25,028 nt of DNA, from assembly GCA_000436535.1 (NCBI GenBank), contig FR886343.1:132123-157150 (forward strand). Direction: 5' to 3'. Below the pieces are notes generated by a model that had not been told where the DNA came from, made no database searches, and saw nothing but the letters and a program-made list of their open reading frames with translations. How positions within the stretch are numbered: position 1 is the first letter of the stretch; every line of letters starts with the position of its first letter. This DNA is from Eubacterium sp. CAG:252. Its GTDB lineage: Bacteria > Bacillota > Clostridia > Lachnospirales > Lachnospiraceae. Positions 14,040-21,514 of this stretch are shown piece after piece. A program made the position numbers and the translations under genes.

Positions 14040-16598
14040 ATGGACAGAAGTTACGCCTGTACCGGTAATAAAACTGAATATAATAATTATAATAAGGGTG
14101 TGGAGGTGTTAGCTCCGGCAGGTTCTCTTGATATATGCAAGGCAGTTATTAATGCTGGTGCGGATGCAGTATACCTTGGCGGTGATATGTTCGGCGCAAG
14201 GGCATATGCAGGTAATCTTAATAAGGAAGAAATGTTTGAGGCACTTGATTATGCACATACATATGGAAGACACATATATCTTACAGTTAATACACTTCTT
14301 AAGCAGAGTGAGATAGATGGACAGCTTATAGATTATCTTATACCATTTTATGAAAAAGGGTTAGATGCTGTTATAGTGCAGGACCTTGGAGTTATGAGGC
14401 TTATAAGAAAACATTTTCCAGATATGGATATACATGCAAGTACGCAGATGACACAGACTGGCGTGTATGGCTCAGGACTTCTGTATAATAACGGGGCAAG
14501 ACGTATAGTAACCTCAAGGGAAATGACACTTGATGAGATAAAGGCACTTCATAAGGCTTATCCTGATATGGAAATAGAAAGCTTTGTTCACGGCGCTATG
14601 TGTTACTGTTATTCAGGACAGTGTCTTATGAGCAGCTTTAATGGCGGCAGAAGCGGAAACAGGGGAAGATGTGCGCAGCCTTGCAGGCTTCCTTATAAGG
14701 TGTATGATGACGGTAAGCTTATAAGCAGTGCGGATGAGCGCTATGCATTAAGCCCAAAGGATATGTGCGCCATAAAGATACTTCCTGATATTATAGATGC
14801 GGGCGTATATTCGCTTAAGATAGAAGGCAGAATGAAAAATGTAACTTATGCTGCATATGTTACATCTATATATAGAAAGTATGTTGATATGTATGTCTCT
14901 GGCGGCAGGGATGGATACAGAGTTTCTGATAAAGACATAGAGGATTTATGCGATATATATAACAGAGGTGCATTTACAACAGGCTTTTATAACAACAGCA
15001 AGGGTAAGGATATGATGGCACTTACACGCCCTAACCACTGGGGGGTTCAGGCACTTATGGTTGTTTCTAATGTTAAGGGTAAGGTTACATTTAGGGCGCT
15101 TACTGATATTAATGCGCAGGATGTCTTTGAGATAGACAAGGAGCACAGCTTTGAGAGTGGCGTTAATATAAAGAAGGGTCAGACGATGGTTGTCAATCTT
15201 CCAAGAAAGTACGACCTTGCACCTAAGAGAATATTAAACAGAATGAAAAATGCTCACATTACAGAGTTTGTAAAGAAAAACTATGTGGATGGGGTTGCGG
15301 AGCTTCCTGTTGATATGTATTTTAAAGCTGTAAAGAATGAGCCATCAGAGCTTACGGTAAGCACTAAAGATACATATGTTACAGTGTATGGAGGCAATGT
15401 ACAAAAGGCAGCTAAGCAGGCGGCAACTGAGGAGAATATAAAGGACAAGCTTTCAATGACGGGGCAGACGGGCTTTAAGGCTTTTAATGTCGATGTTATG
15501 ATTGATGATGATATATTTATGCCGGTTGGAGAACTTAAGAAGCTTAGACGTGAAGCGTTAGAGCAGTTAAAGATGAAGCTCACAGGTGCATATGAGAGAA
15601 GTTATGTGCAGGATGGACAGTCATATGCAGAGTGCAATAATGATGCTTTGTTTAAAGAACAAAGCACCAGGGATGTGGCTTGTGAAGCCGGCAGTAGTGC
15701 GGCGTGCAGGGATGATACATTAACAGACGTTACGACAAGTGCGATACAGGCGTTCCCGTCTAATACTTATTATAATAATGAATTAACAGATGCTGCGGTA
15801 TATAAAAGTATATATCTTTATAACACAAAAAATATAGATGCTATACTAGACATAGAAGCAGTGAAAAGAATATACATAGATTACGATATATTCTACACAG
15901 ACAGGGAGAGGTTTGCTGATGCTTGCCGCAGGGTAGCTGGGTCAGAAGCCAGCCTTTATATAGGACTTCCTTATATACTTGCAGAAGAAAAGCATAACAG
16001 ACTGTGTGAACTCCTTGATTATGTGAATTCCAATATGAAATCAATGGTAAAGGGCTTTCTTGTAAGAAATCTTGAAGAGCTGGGGCTTCTTGCTGCCAGA
16101 AAAGACAGCAGTTATGACATAGTAACGGATGCCGGAATGTATGTATTTAATACTCATTCAAGAGATGAACTGGAAAGTGTGGTTAAGGGCACAGATCTTA
16201 ATATGTGTGCATACACGCTTCCATATGAACTTAATTCATCAGAGTTAAAGAGTGTTGGTGGACTGAATAGCGAACTTATTGTATATGGAAGAGTGCCGGC
16301 CATGGTTTCAAAGCAGTGTGTGAGGAAAACTTATGGAAGGTGCGACCACAAGAGCAGGTTGACACTTTTAAAGCAGGATAATGGCAAAGAATACAGTGTT
16401 AAAAGCGTGTGCAGCTTCTGCTATACTGTCACACTGGCGGATACATTTGATATATCAAAAGAAGAGGCTTTAGCTGATATTGCGCTGGGTTCTGTAAGAT
16501 ATGAGTTTAGTGAAGAATCAAATGAAGAGATATTAAGTATTCTTAATAAAGAATCTGATATAGATTATAAAGGTCATTTCTATAGAGGAGTAAACTAA
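14040..16598 (+). CDS. Large peptidase U32-family protein, probable RNA hydroxylation enzyme (RlhA/TrhP-like)
   Basis: An 852-residue U32 protein. The N-terminal domain (about 20-290) opens EVLAPAGSLDICKAVINAGADAVYLGG and contains the family signature ESFVHGAMCYCYSGQC followed by NRGRCAQPCR, with cysteines at 188, 190, 195, 211 and 215 that would bind an iron-sulfur cluster. Although named a peptidase family, its E. coli members RlhA and TrhP make 5-hydroxycytidine in 23S rRNA and 5-hydroxyuridine in tRNA, so RNA modification is the likelier role. A poorly conserved, low-complexity linker spans about 530-585. A second four-cysteine set (Cys760, 768, 791, 794) lies near the C-terminus. ATG 14040 is preferred over the adjacent GTG because GAGG sits seven bases upstream. 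The FtsW-like gene starts one base after its stop. Confidence 0.88.
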   Translation: MDRSYACTGNKTEYNNYNKGVEVLAPAGSLDICKAVINAGADAVYLGGDMFGARAYAGNLNKEEMFEALDYAHTYGRHIYLTVNTLLKQSEIDGQLIDYLIPFYEKGLDAVIVQDLGVMRLIRKHFPDMDIHASTQMTQTGVYGSGLLYNNGARRIVTSREMTLDEIKALHKAYPDMEIESFVHGAMCYCYSGQCLMSSFNGGRSGNRGRCAQPCRLPYKVYDDGKLISSADERYALSPKDMCAIKILPDIIDAGVYSLKIEGRMKNVTYAAYVTSIYRKYVDMYVSGGRDGYRVSDKDIEDLCDIYNRGAFTTGFYNNSKGKDMMALTRPNHWGVQALMVVSNVKGKVTFRALTDINAQDVFEIDKEHSFESGVNIKKGQTMVVNLPRKYDLAPKRILNRMKNAHITEFVKKNYVDGVAELPVDMYFKAVKNEPSELTVSTKDTYVTVYGGNVQKAAKQAATEENIKDKLSMTGQTGFKAFNVDVMIDDDIFMPVGELKKLRREALEQLKMKLTGAYERSYVQDGQSYAECNNDALFKEQSTRDVACEAGSSAACRDDTLTDVTTSAIQAFPSNTYYNNELTDAAVYKSIYLYNTKNIDAILDIEAVKRIYIDYDIFYTDRERFADACRRVAGSEASLYIGLPYILAEEKHNRLCELLDYVNSNMKSMVKGFLVRNLEELGLLAARKDSSYDIVTDAGMYVFNTHSRDELESVVKGTDLNMCAYTLPYELNSSELKSVGGLNSELIVYGRVPAMVSKQCVRKTYGRCDHKSRLTLLKQDNGKEYSVKSVCSFCYTVTLADTFDISKEEALADIALGSVRYEFSEESNEEILSILNKESDIDYKGHFYRGVN

Positions 16599-16599
16599 T

Positions 16600-17970
16600 A
16601 TGCAGTCAGTTTGTTTGGAATTATCTAAGTATGTACTGGCATTTCTTATGGCTTTTTATGCGCTTGCTGCATACAGGGGTGCAGTTATAAGAAATGAGGA
16701 AAAAAGAGGAAAGATATATGTAACACAGAATATCATAATGATTGCAGTACATTTTATGGGTTATCTTATAATGTATATTGTGTATGATGAAACAAAGTAT
16801 ATCTATATGTACTTTGCGCAGCTTGTGTACTTTATGGCGGTCATAATGATATATGTTGTATTCTATCCTAAAGCTTCACGCCTGCTTGTCAACAATATGT
16901 GCATGCTTATGGCGGTAGGCTTTGTTATGATAGCAAGGCTTGATTATAATAAATGTGTCAAGCAGTTTGTAATCGCTGTCGCAGGTACTATACTTACGAT
17001 TATTGTTCCGTGGCTTTTAAAGACTGTGAAAAGCTTCAGAAAAATGGGCTGGCTGTACTGCGGTGCGGGGCTTGTGCTTCTTACGGCGGTGCTTCTTGGC
17101 AATAAGATATACGGTGCTAATCTTGTTCTTACCTTAGGACCGGTATCTGTCCAGCCTGCGGAGTTTGTTAAGATTTTATATGTAATGTTTGTTGCATCGA
17201 TGTTTAACAAGGCTACTACATTCAGGCAGACTGCAATAGTAACTGCATTTGCGGCGCTTCATGTCATTATTCTTGTGCTGTCAACTGACCTTGGTGCGGC
17301 GCTTATATTCTTTGTTGTGTATCTTGCCATGTTATATATTGCAACCAAAAATGTGATGTATACAGGGGCAGGGCTGCTTGCAGGTGGTGCGGCAGGAGTG
17401 CTTGCCTACAAGCTGTTCTCGCACGTAAGAAAGAGATTTGTTGTGTGGAGGGACCCATGGAGTAATATAGATGGCAGTGGCTATCAGGTGTGCCAGTCAC
17501 TCTTTTCAATAGGTATGGGTTCGTGGTTTGGATACGGCTTTTGTCAGGGTATGCCAGACAGAATTCCGGTTGCTGAAAAAGACTTTATGTTCTCAGCGAT
17601 TACAGAGGAATTCGGACTGATATTTTCTATTGCATTATTATTAGTATGCCTTAATAATCTTATACTTATGATGAATATTGCATCAAGGTGCAAGACATTG
17701 TTTTACAGGCTTGTTGCAGTCGGACTGGGTGTTACATATGGTTTTCAGGTGTTCCTTACAGTAGGCGGGGCTATAAAGCTTATACCTATGACTGGTGTTA
17801 CACTGCCATTTGTAAGCTATGGAGGAAGTTCAATCATAAGTTCGCTTGTGATGTTTTCTCTTATCAACGGAATGTATAATATGAGACATGATGAAGGTGA
17901 ATATGAAGATGACAGAAAAGCAAAAAATGACAGAAGCCAGACAGGAGCAAAAAAGCAGGAAAAGAAGTAA
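16600..17970 (+). CDS. FtsW/RodA/SpoVE family SEDS peptidoglycan polymerase
   Basis: A 456-residue polytopic membrane protein of the SEDS family, which polymerises lipid II glycan strands with a partner class B PBP. About 12 hydrophobic helices can be counted, with two or three more at the N-terminus than in ten-helix FtsW. The core has LDYNKCVKQF, the LGPVSVQPAEFVKI loop, STDLGAALIFF with the catalytic-type aspartate, WRDPWSNIDGSGYQVCQSLFSIGMG, AEKDFMFSAITEEFG and the closing TGVTLPFVSYGGSS. It starts one base after the U32 stop, and its 3' end overlaps the PBP gene by up to 83 bp, so the two are coupled. Whether it serves division, elongation or sporulation cannot be told; the neighbourhood with zapA favours division but is not decisive. 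Confidence 0.93.
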   Translation: MQSVCLELSKYVLAFLMAFYALAAYRGAVIRNEEKRGKIYVTQNIIMIAVHFMGYLIMYIVYDETKYIYMYFAQLVYFMAVIMIYVVFYPKASRLLVNNMCMLMAVGFVMIARLDYNKCVKQFVIAVAGTILTIIVPWLLKTVKSFRKMGWLYCGAGLVLLTAVLLGNKIYGANLVLTLGPVSVQPAEFVKILYVMFVASMFNKATTFRQTAIVTAFAALHVIILVLSTDLGAALIFFVVYLAMLYIATKNVMYTGAGLLAGGAAGVLAYKLFSHVRKRFVVWRDPWSNIDGSGYQVCQSLFSIGMGSWFGYGFCQGMPDRIPVAEKDFMFSAITEEFGLIFSIALLLVCLNNLILMMNIASRCKTLFYRLVAVGLGVTYGFQVFLTVGGAIKLIPMTGVTLPFVSYGGSSIISSLVMFSLINGMYNMRHDEGEYEDDRKAKNDRSQTGAKKQEKK

Positions 17971-19417
17971 GAAAAAGCAGACAGATATAGTTGAAGGAAG
18001 TAAAAAAGGCCTTAGAAACAGGGAAACTAATATAATATCCTTCGTGTTTGTTGGACTTTTTGTCATTATGATAGTGTATCTGTGTGTATTTAATATAAGG
18101 GATGCAAAGACCGTTATTAATAATCCGTACAACAAAAGAGTTGACAATCAGGCAGATAAGGTGGTAAGAGGTGACATATATTCAGCGGACGGAACACTTC
18201 TTGCAACAACTGAAACTGATGACGAGGGCAACGAAACAAGGGTATATCCTCAGAAGAAGCTTTTTGCACACGTTATAGGCTATAATTCCAAGACTAAAAT
18301 GGGAGTTGAAGCTGCTGAGAATTATTATCTGCTGTCTGAAACAGATAATATATTTGACCAGATATCAACAGACCTTACAGGTGAGAAAGCGGACGGTCAT
18401 AATGTGTATACAACACTTGACACAACTTTGCAGAAGGCGGCATATAATGCGCTCGGGAATAATAAAGGTGCAGTTATAGTTATGGAGCCGTCTACTGGCA
18501 AAATACTTGCCATGGTGTCAAAGCCTGATTTTAATCCTAATCTTGTAGATGAGGATTATGATGAGTGGATAAGCTATGACAGTTCGGAGTCAGTGCTTCT
18601 TAACAGGGCTACACAGGGATTATATGCTCCGGGTTCAACTTTTAAGATACTTACAACACTGGAGTATATGAGAGAGAATAAAGATTACTATGATGATTTC
18701 TCTTATGTATGTGATGGAAGTGATACTGAGGAGGGTGGAACTACCATTCCATGTGCCGATGGAAAGGTTCATAAGACAGAAACTCTTGTAAAAGCATTTG
18801 CAAACTCATGTAACTCAGCATTTTCATACATAGGAGCACATCTTAATACAGGCTCCTTCAGGGAATTGTGCAACTCATTTCTTTTTAATAAGAGCATACC
18901 AGTATCCTTTGAATATAATAAGAGTTCATTCACGCTTGATAATACTTCCAGTGTGAGTGAGGCGCAGGAAACTGCAATAGGACAGGGAAAAACTATGATG
19001 AGTCCCATGCATAATCTTATGATAGCCTCAACAGTTGCCAATGACGGAAAGATGATGACACCTTATGTTGTTGATTATATTGAGGATGCTTATGGAAGAG
19101 TTGTTAAGAAATATAAGCCATCAGTTATAGCCGGACTTATGTCATCTGAGGAGGCAGCTTATTTAACTGGATGTATGGAAGAGGTCATAGACTCGGGTAC
19201 AGGAAGTTCTATGAGATGGTCGTCATATAATGCGGCTGGAAAAACAGGTTCAGCACAGTATGATGACAGCAGCGATAACATACATTCGTGGTTTGTTGGA
19301 TTTGCACCAGCAGACAGCCCTTCTATAGCCATAAGTGTTGTGCTTGAGGGAGGATATTCGGGGTCTGGTGCGCAGTATGTTGCAAAGGCTGTTTTTGATG
19401 CATATTTTAATGAGTAA
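17888..19417 (+). CDS. Class B penicillin-binding protein (PbpA/PBP2-like transpeptidase)
   Basis: A 509-residue (from the first ATG) bitopic protein: a basic N-terminal cytoplasmic tail, one membrane helix (about 49-69), a short dimerisation domain beginning RVDNQADKVVRGDIYSADG, and a transpeptidase domain. Active-site motifs are complete: SxxK as STFK (Ser250), SxN as SCN (307-309) and KTG (452-454). It cross-links peptidoglycan outside the membrane, presumably with the FtsW-type protein just upstream. The start is uncertain. ATGs at 17888, 17891, 17903 and 17909 are in frame; AAGGTGA (17894-17900) favours 17909 or 17903, which would shorten the protein by 5-7 residues. Every choice overlaps the upstream gene by 62-83 bp, which is unusually long. 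Confidence 0.93.
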   Translation: MMKVNMKMTEKQKMTEARQEQKSRKRSKKKQTDIVEGSKKGLRNRETNIISFVFVGLFVIMIVYLCVFNIRDAKTVINNPYNKRVDNQADKVVRGDIYSADGTLLATTETDDEGNETRVYPQKKLFAHVIGYNSKTKMGVEAAENYYLLSETDNIFDQISTDLTGEKADGHNVYTTLDTTLQKAAYNALGNNKGAVIVMEPSTGKILAMVSKPDFNPNLVDEDYDEWISYDSSESVLLNRATQGLYAPGSTFKILTTLEYMRENKDYYDDFSYVCDGSDTEEGGTTIPCADGKVHKTETLVKAFANSCNSAFSYIGAHLNTGSFRELCNSFLFNKSIPVSFEYNKSSFTLDNTSSVSEAQETAIGQGKTMMSPMHNLMIASTVANDGKMMTPYVVDYIEDAYGRVVKKYKPSVIAGLMSSEEAAYLTGCMEEVIDSGTGSSMRWSSYNAAGKTGSAQYDDSSDNIHSWFVGFAPADSPSIAISVVLEGGYSGSGAQYVAKAVFDAYFNE

Positions 19418-19485
19418 TGGTACATTATGATGTATAATAAACATATATGTGTCGAAAAAAAGTGTAATTAGTCTAGCGGTTAGCC

Positions 19486-19514
19486 TTGATTATAGAATAT
19501 CGGCATTGTATAAT
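19486..19514 (+). promoter_or_regulatory. Predicted promoter of the NUDIX gene, with near-leaderless geometry
   Basis: TTGATT (19486-19491) and a perfect TATAAT (19509-19514) are separated by the ideal 17 bp. The expected transcription start, near 19521, falls inside the GGAGG ribosome binding site (19520-19524), leaving only about 10 nt before ATG 19531. Either the start site is slightly upstream, or this is a very short leader, or the match is fortuitous. Confidence 0.5.
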
Positions 19515-19530
19515 GAATTGGAGGATAAAA

Positions 19531-19965
19531 ATGTCAGAAGCATTTAGCTGCGGCGGAGTTGTTATATTCCGTGGCAAGATTCTTGTATTATACAGGAATT
19601 ATATGAATACACATGATGGATGGGTTCTTCCTAAAGGAACAGTTGAAAAAGGCGAAACCCACGAACAGACAGCAGTAAGAGAAATACTTGAAGAAAGTGG
19701 TGCAAGCGTTAAGGTAAGGGATTATATCGGACAGACACAGTACTCTTTCAAGGCAGGTAGTAAGCATATAGAGAAAAGTGTTTACTGGTATTTGTGTGAG
19801 GCGGACAGTTATGACTGTAAGCCCCAGAGAGAAGAGTATTTCTATGATGTCGGATATTACAAGTATCATGAAGCATATCATCTGCTTGAGTTTGATAACG
19901 AAAGACAGATATTATCCGATGCTTATTCAATATACAGGAAACTAAAACGAGAGGGAAACTGGTAA
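19531..19965 (+). CDS. NUDIX hydrolase
   Basis: A 144-residue NUDIX enzyme with a perfect Nudix box (GX5EX7REUXEEXGU) from Gly36 to Ala58: GTVEKGETHEQTAVREILEESGA. The Glu residues of REILEE bind Mg2+ for hydrolysis of a nucleoside diphosphate linked to another group X. The opening SCGGVVIFRGKILVLYR and WVLPKGTVEKGE resemble the Ap4A hydrolase/MutT-like branch, which degrades dinucleoside polyphosphates or damaged nucleotides; the exact substrate is open. The start is fixed by GGAGG six bases upstream of ATG 19531. The frame is open further upstream to a TTG at 19486, but that lies in the promoter. The transglycosylase gene follows 2 bp after the stop, so they share a transcript. Confidence 0.92.
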   Translation: MSEAFSCGGVVIFRGKILVLYRNYMNTHDGWVLPKGTVEKGETHEQTAVREILEESGASVKVRDYIGQTQYSFKAGSKHIEKSVYWYLCEADSYDCKPQREEYFYDVGYYKYHEAYHLLEFDNERQILSDAYSIYRKLKREGNW

Positions 19966-19967
19966 TT

Positions 19968-20972
19968 ATGATAGTGAATTCAGTTGATAATATACTGGAT
20001 GGCAATATGTATCTTGTCAGTCAGGGAGAGAATATAAAGCCATCGTCAGCAACAGACTTTGATGGTGTTATTAATCAGATTAGTTCAGGAAGTGAGTCGC
20101 TTGATGATATATTTGCTGAGGTTGCAGATGAATATGGCGTTAATCTTAATCTGTTAAAGGCGGTGGCTAAGGCTGAATCGGACTTTGATACGGAGGCGGT
20201 TTCGTGGTGTGGCGCACAGGGGATTATGCAGCTTATGCCAACAACTGCCGAGTCACTTGGTGTAGAAGACCCATTTGATGCAAGGCAGAATATCACAGGA
20301 GGAGCTAAGATGTTAGCTTATCTTCTGGATGATTATAATGGCAATGTTTCGCTTGCACTTGCCGCTTATAATGCAGGAAGCGGAGCTGTAAGCAGGTACG
20401 GTGGAGTGCCTCCTTACAATGAAACACTGCGCTATATAGACAGAATTAATGATATTCTTGGAGGAGTGTTGTCGAATGACTCAAGGACGATAGACGGGGC
20501 AGAAGCAACAGACCTTTCGGGAAGCGCACAGGCTGAGAATACTGGTATAGTTGTCGGTACTACACAGCAGACATCAGGTACAGAAGTTATGCAGGATGAT
20601 ACAGGTACAGTATCGGATGATAATAATTTAAGCCAGTTAAGAAAGCAGATAGCGGCTAACAGACTTAACATATCATCAATGAATAACAGCAGAACATCTT
20701 ATATATCCGCTAATAATAAAAGAACATCAAGTCTTCTGCTTAGTTATGATGATTATAAGTATGTTATTAATACATATAGAGCTATATTATCAAAGCTTTT
20801 TGCGGTTTCTGACAGTACAACTGCAAAAAGTGCAGCATCAGGTTCAGCATCAGATCATTATTCGTCTGATAGCAGTGGACTTCTTATGAATTATTACAGG
20901 GCAGGCCTGTCAGGCACAAGCCAGTCTGTTCTTAATATGCTTGGAGTCAATCATAATATAAAAACAATATAG
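19968..20972 (+). CDS. SLT-domain lytic transglycosylase without visible export signal
   Basis: A 334-residue protein with a soluble lytic transglycosylase domain at about 50-165: LLKAVAKAESDFD containing the catalytic Glu70, GAQGIMQLMPTTA (82-94), ALAAYNAGSGAVSRYGGVPPYNET (130-153) and a final YIDRINDIL. Such enzymes cut the MurNAc-GlcNAc bond of peptidoglycan and form 1,6-anhydro ends. The C-terminal half (about 170-334) is Ser/Thr/Asn-rich, probably disordered, with a Tyr-rich helical patch YDDYKYVINTYRAILSKLF. The N-terminus (MIVNSVDNILDGNMY) is not a signal peptide and has no membrane helix, which is odd for a wall enzyme. It may leave by a flagellar-type or other non-Sec route, or through lysis. 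It follows the NUDIX gene by 2 bp and precedes a small LRR protein. Confidence 0.88.
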   Translation: MIVNSVDNILDGNMYLVSQGENIKPSSATDFDGVINQISSGSESLDDIFAEVADEYGVNLNLLKAVAKAESDFDTEAVSWCGAQGIMQLMPTTAESLGVEDPFDARQNITGGAKMLAYLLDDYNGNVSLALAAYNAGSGAVSRYGGVPPYNETLRYIDRINDILGGVLSNDSRTIDGAEATDLSGSAQAENTGIVVGTTQQTSGTEVMQDDTGTVSDDNNLSQLRKQIAANRLNISSMNNSRTSYISANNKRTSSLLLSYDDYKYVINTYRAILSKLFAVSDSTTAKSAASGSASDHYSSDSSGLLMNYYRAGLSGTSQSVLNMLGVNHNIKTI

Positions 20973-20989
20973 AAGGTGAGGGAGAGATT

Positions 20990-21304
20990 ATGAGCAAGAG
21001 AATTAAGGTTACATTATACAATAAGACATTTAAAGAGATAGATATGACTGACTTTACAGTTATTCCAGAAGAGCTTTTTGCTAACAGGGATGATATTGTA
21101 GAGGTAGTACTTCCAGAGGGAGTTAAGGTTATAAGCGCCAATGCCTTTGAAAATTGCCAGAGATTAGAGAAGGTGGTGTTCCCATCAACTCTTGAAAGAA
21201 TTGGTGAAGAGGCATTCGTTAACTGTACAAGCTTAAAGGAAGCTGACTATGGTAAGGATGTAAAGATTGCACCTACATCATTTGCAGGTTGTCGCAACCT
21301 TTAA
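20990..21304 (+). CDS. Small BspA-like leucine-rich repeat protein
   Basis: A 104-residue protein made mainly of LRR_5/BspA-type repeats: VVLPEGVKVISANAFENCQRL (about 39-59) and VVFPSTLERIGEEAFVNCTSL (about 62-82), each with the [VF]xxP..[VL]..I...AF.NC..L pattern, then a partial third unit ending PTSFAGCRNL. A divergent cap (RIKVTLYNKTFKEIDMTDFTVIPEELFANRDDIVE) precedes them. BspA repeats usually occur in long secreted surface proteins; here there is no signal peptide, anchor or long array, so it is probably a small cytoplasmic binding protein. GGGAG lies five bases upstream of the ATG. It is the last gene before a strong terminator and is probably co-transcribed with the transglycosylase 17 bp upstream. 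Confidence 0.85.
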   Translation: MSKRIKVTLYNKTFKEIDMTDFTVIPEELFANRDDIVEVVLPEGVKVISANAFENCQRLEKVVFPSTLERIGEEAFVNCTSLKEADYGKDVKIAPTSFAGCRNL

Positions 21305-21371
21305 TTATAGTTTTTATATTTTAACTAAATATAACTGGGATGTTTGGCGGATATTATTATCTGGTTATTAT

Positions 21372-21403
21372 AGAGAACGCTTATAAAGGGCGTTCTCTTT
21401 TTA
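21372..21403 (+). terminator. Rho-independent terminator after the LRR gene
   Basis: A perfect 9-bp stem, AGAGAACGC (21372-21380) with GCGTTCTCT (21390-21398), has a 9-nt loop and is followed by a run of T residues. It ends the NUDIX-SLT-LRR transcript. Confidence 0.92.
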
Positions 21404-21417
21404 CTTAATGTAAATAC

Positions 21418-21446
21418 TTGACGAAACAGGGTATCTATAATACAAT
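21418..21446 (+). promoter_or_regulatory. Predicted lysA promoter
   Basis: TTGACG (21418-21423) and TACAAT (21441-21446), each one mismatch from consensus, are separated by 17 bp. The start near 21453 would give a leader of about 60 nt before ATG 21515. I see no lysine riboswitch (the leader is far too short for one) and no T-box. Confidence 0.75.
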
Positions 21447-21514
21447 TCAACGTGGATAAATCTAATAAGAAATACTTATATGTGCGCGCTAGATACGCAA
21501 GAACGGAGAGCGAA

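Noticed and set aside
19471..19483. tRNA D-arm-like motif GTCTAGCGGTTAG
   Set aside because: The bases resemble a tRNA-Glu/Gln D-arm, but no acceptor stem, anticodon arm or T-arm can be formed from the flanking sequence, and promoter and SD elements follow directly.
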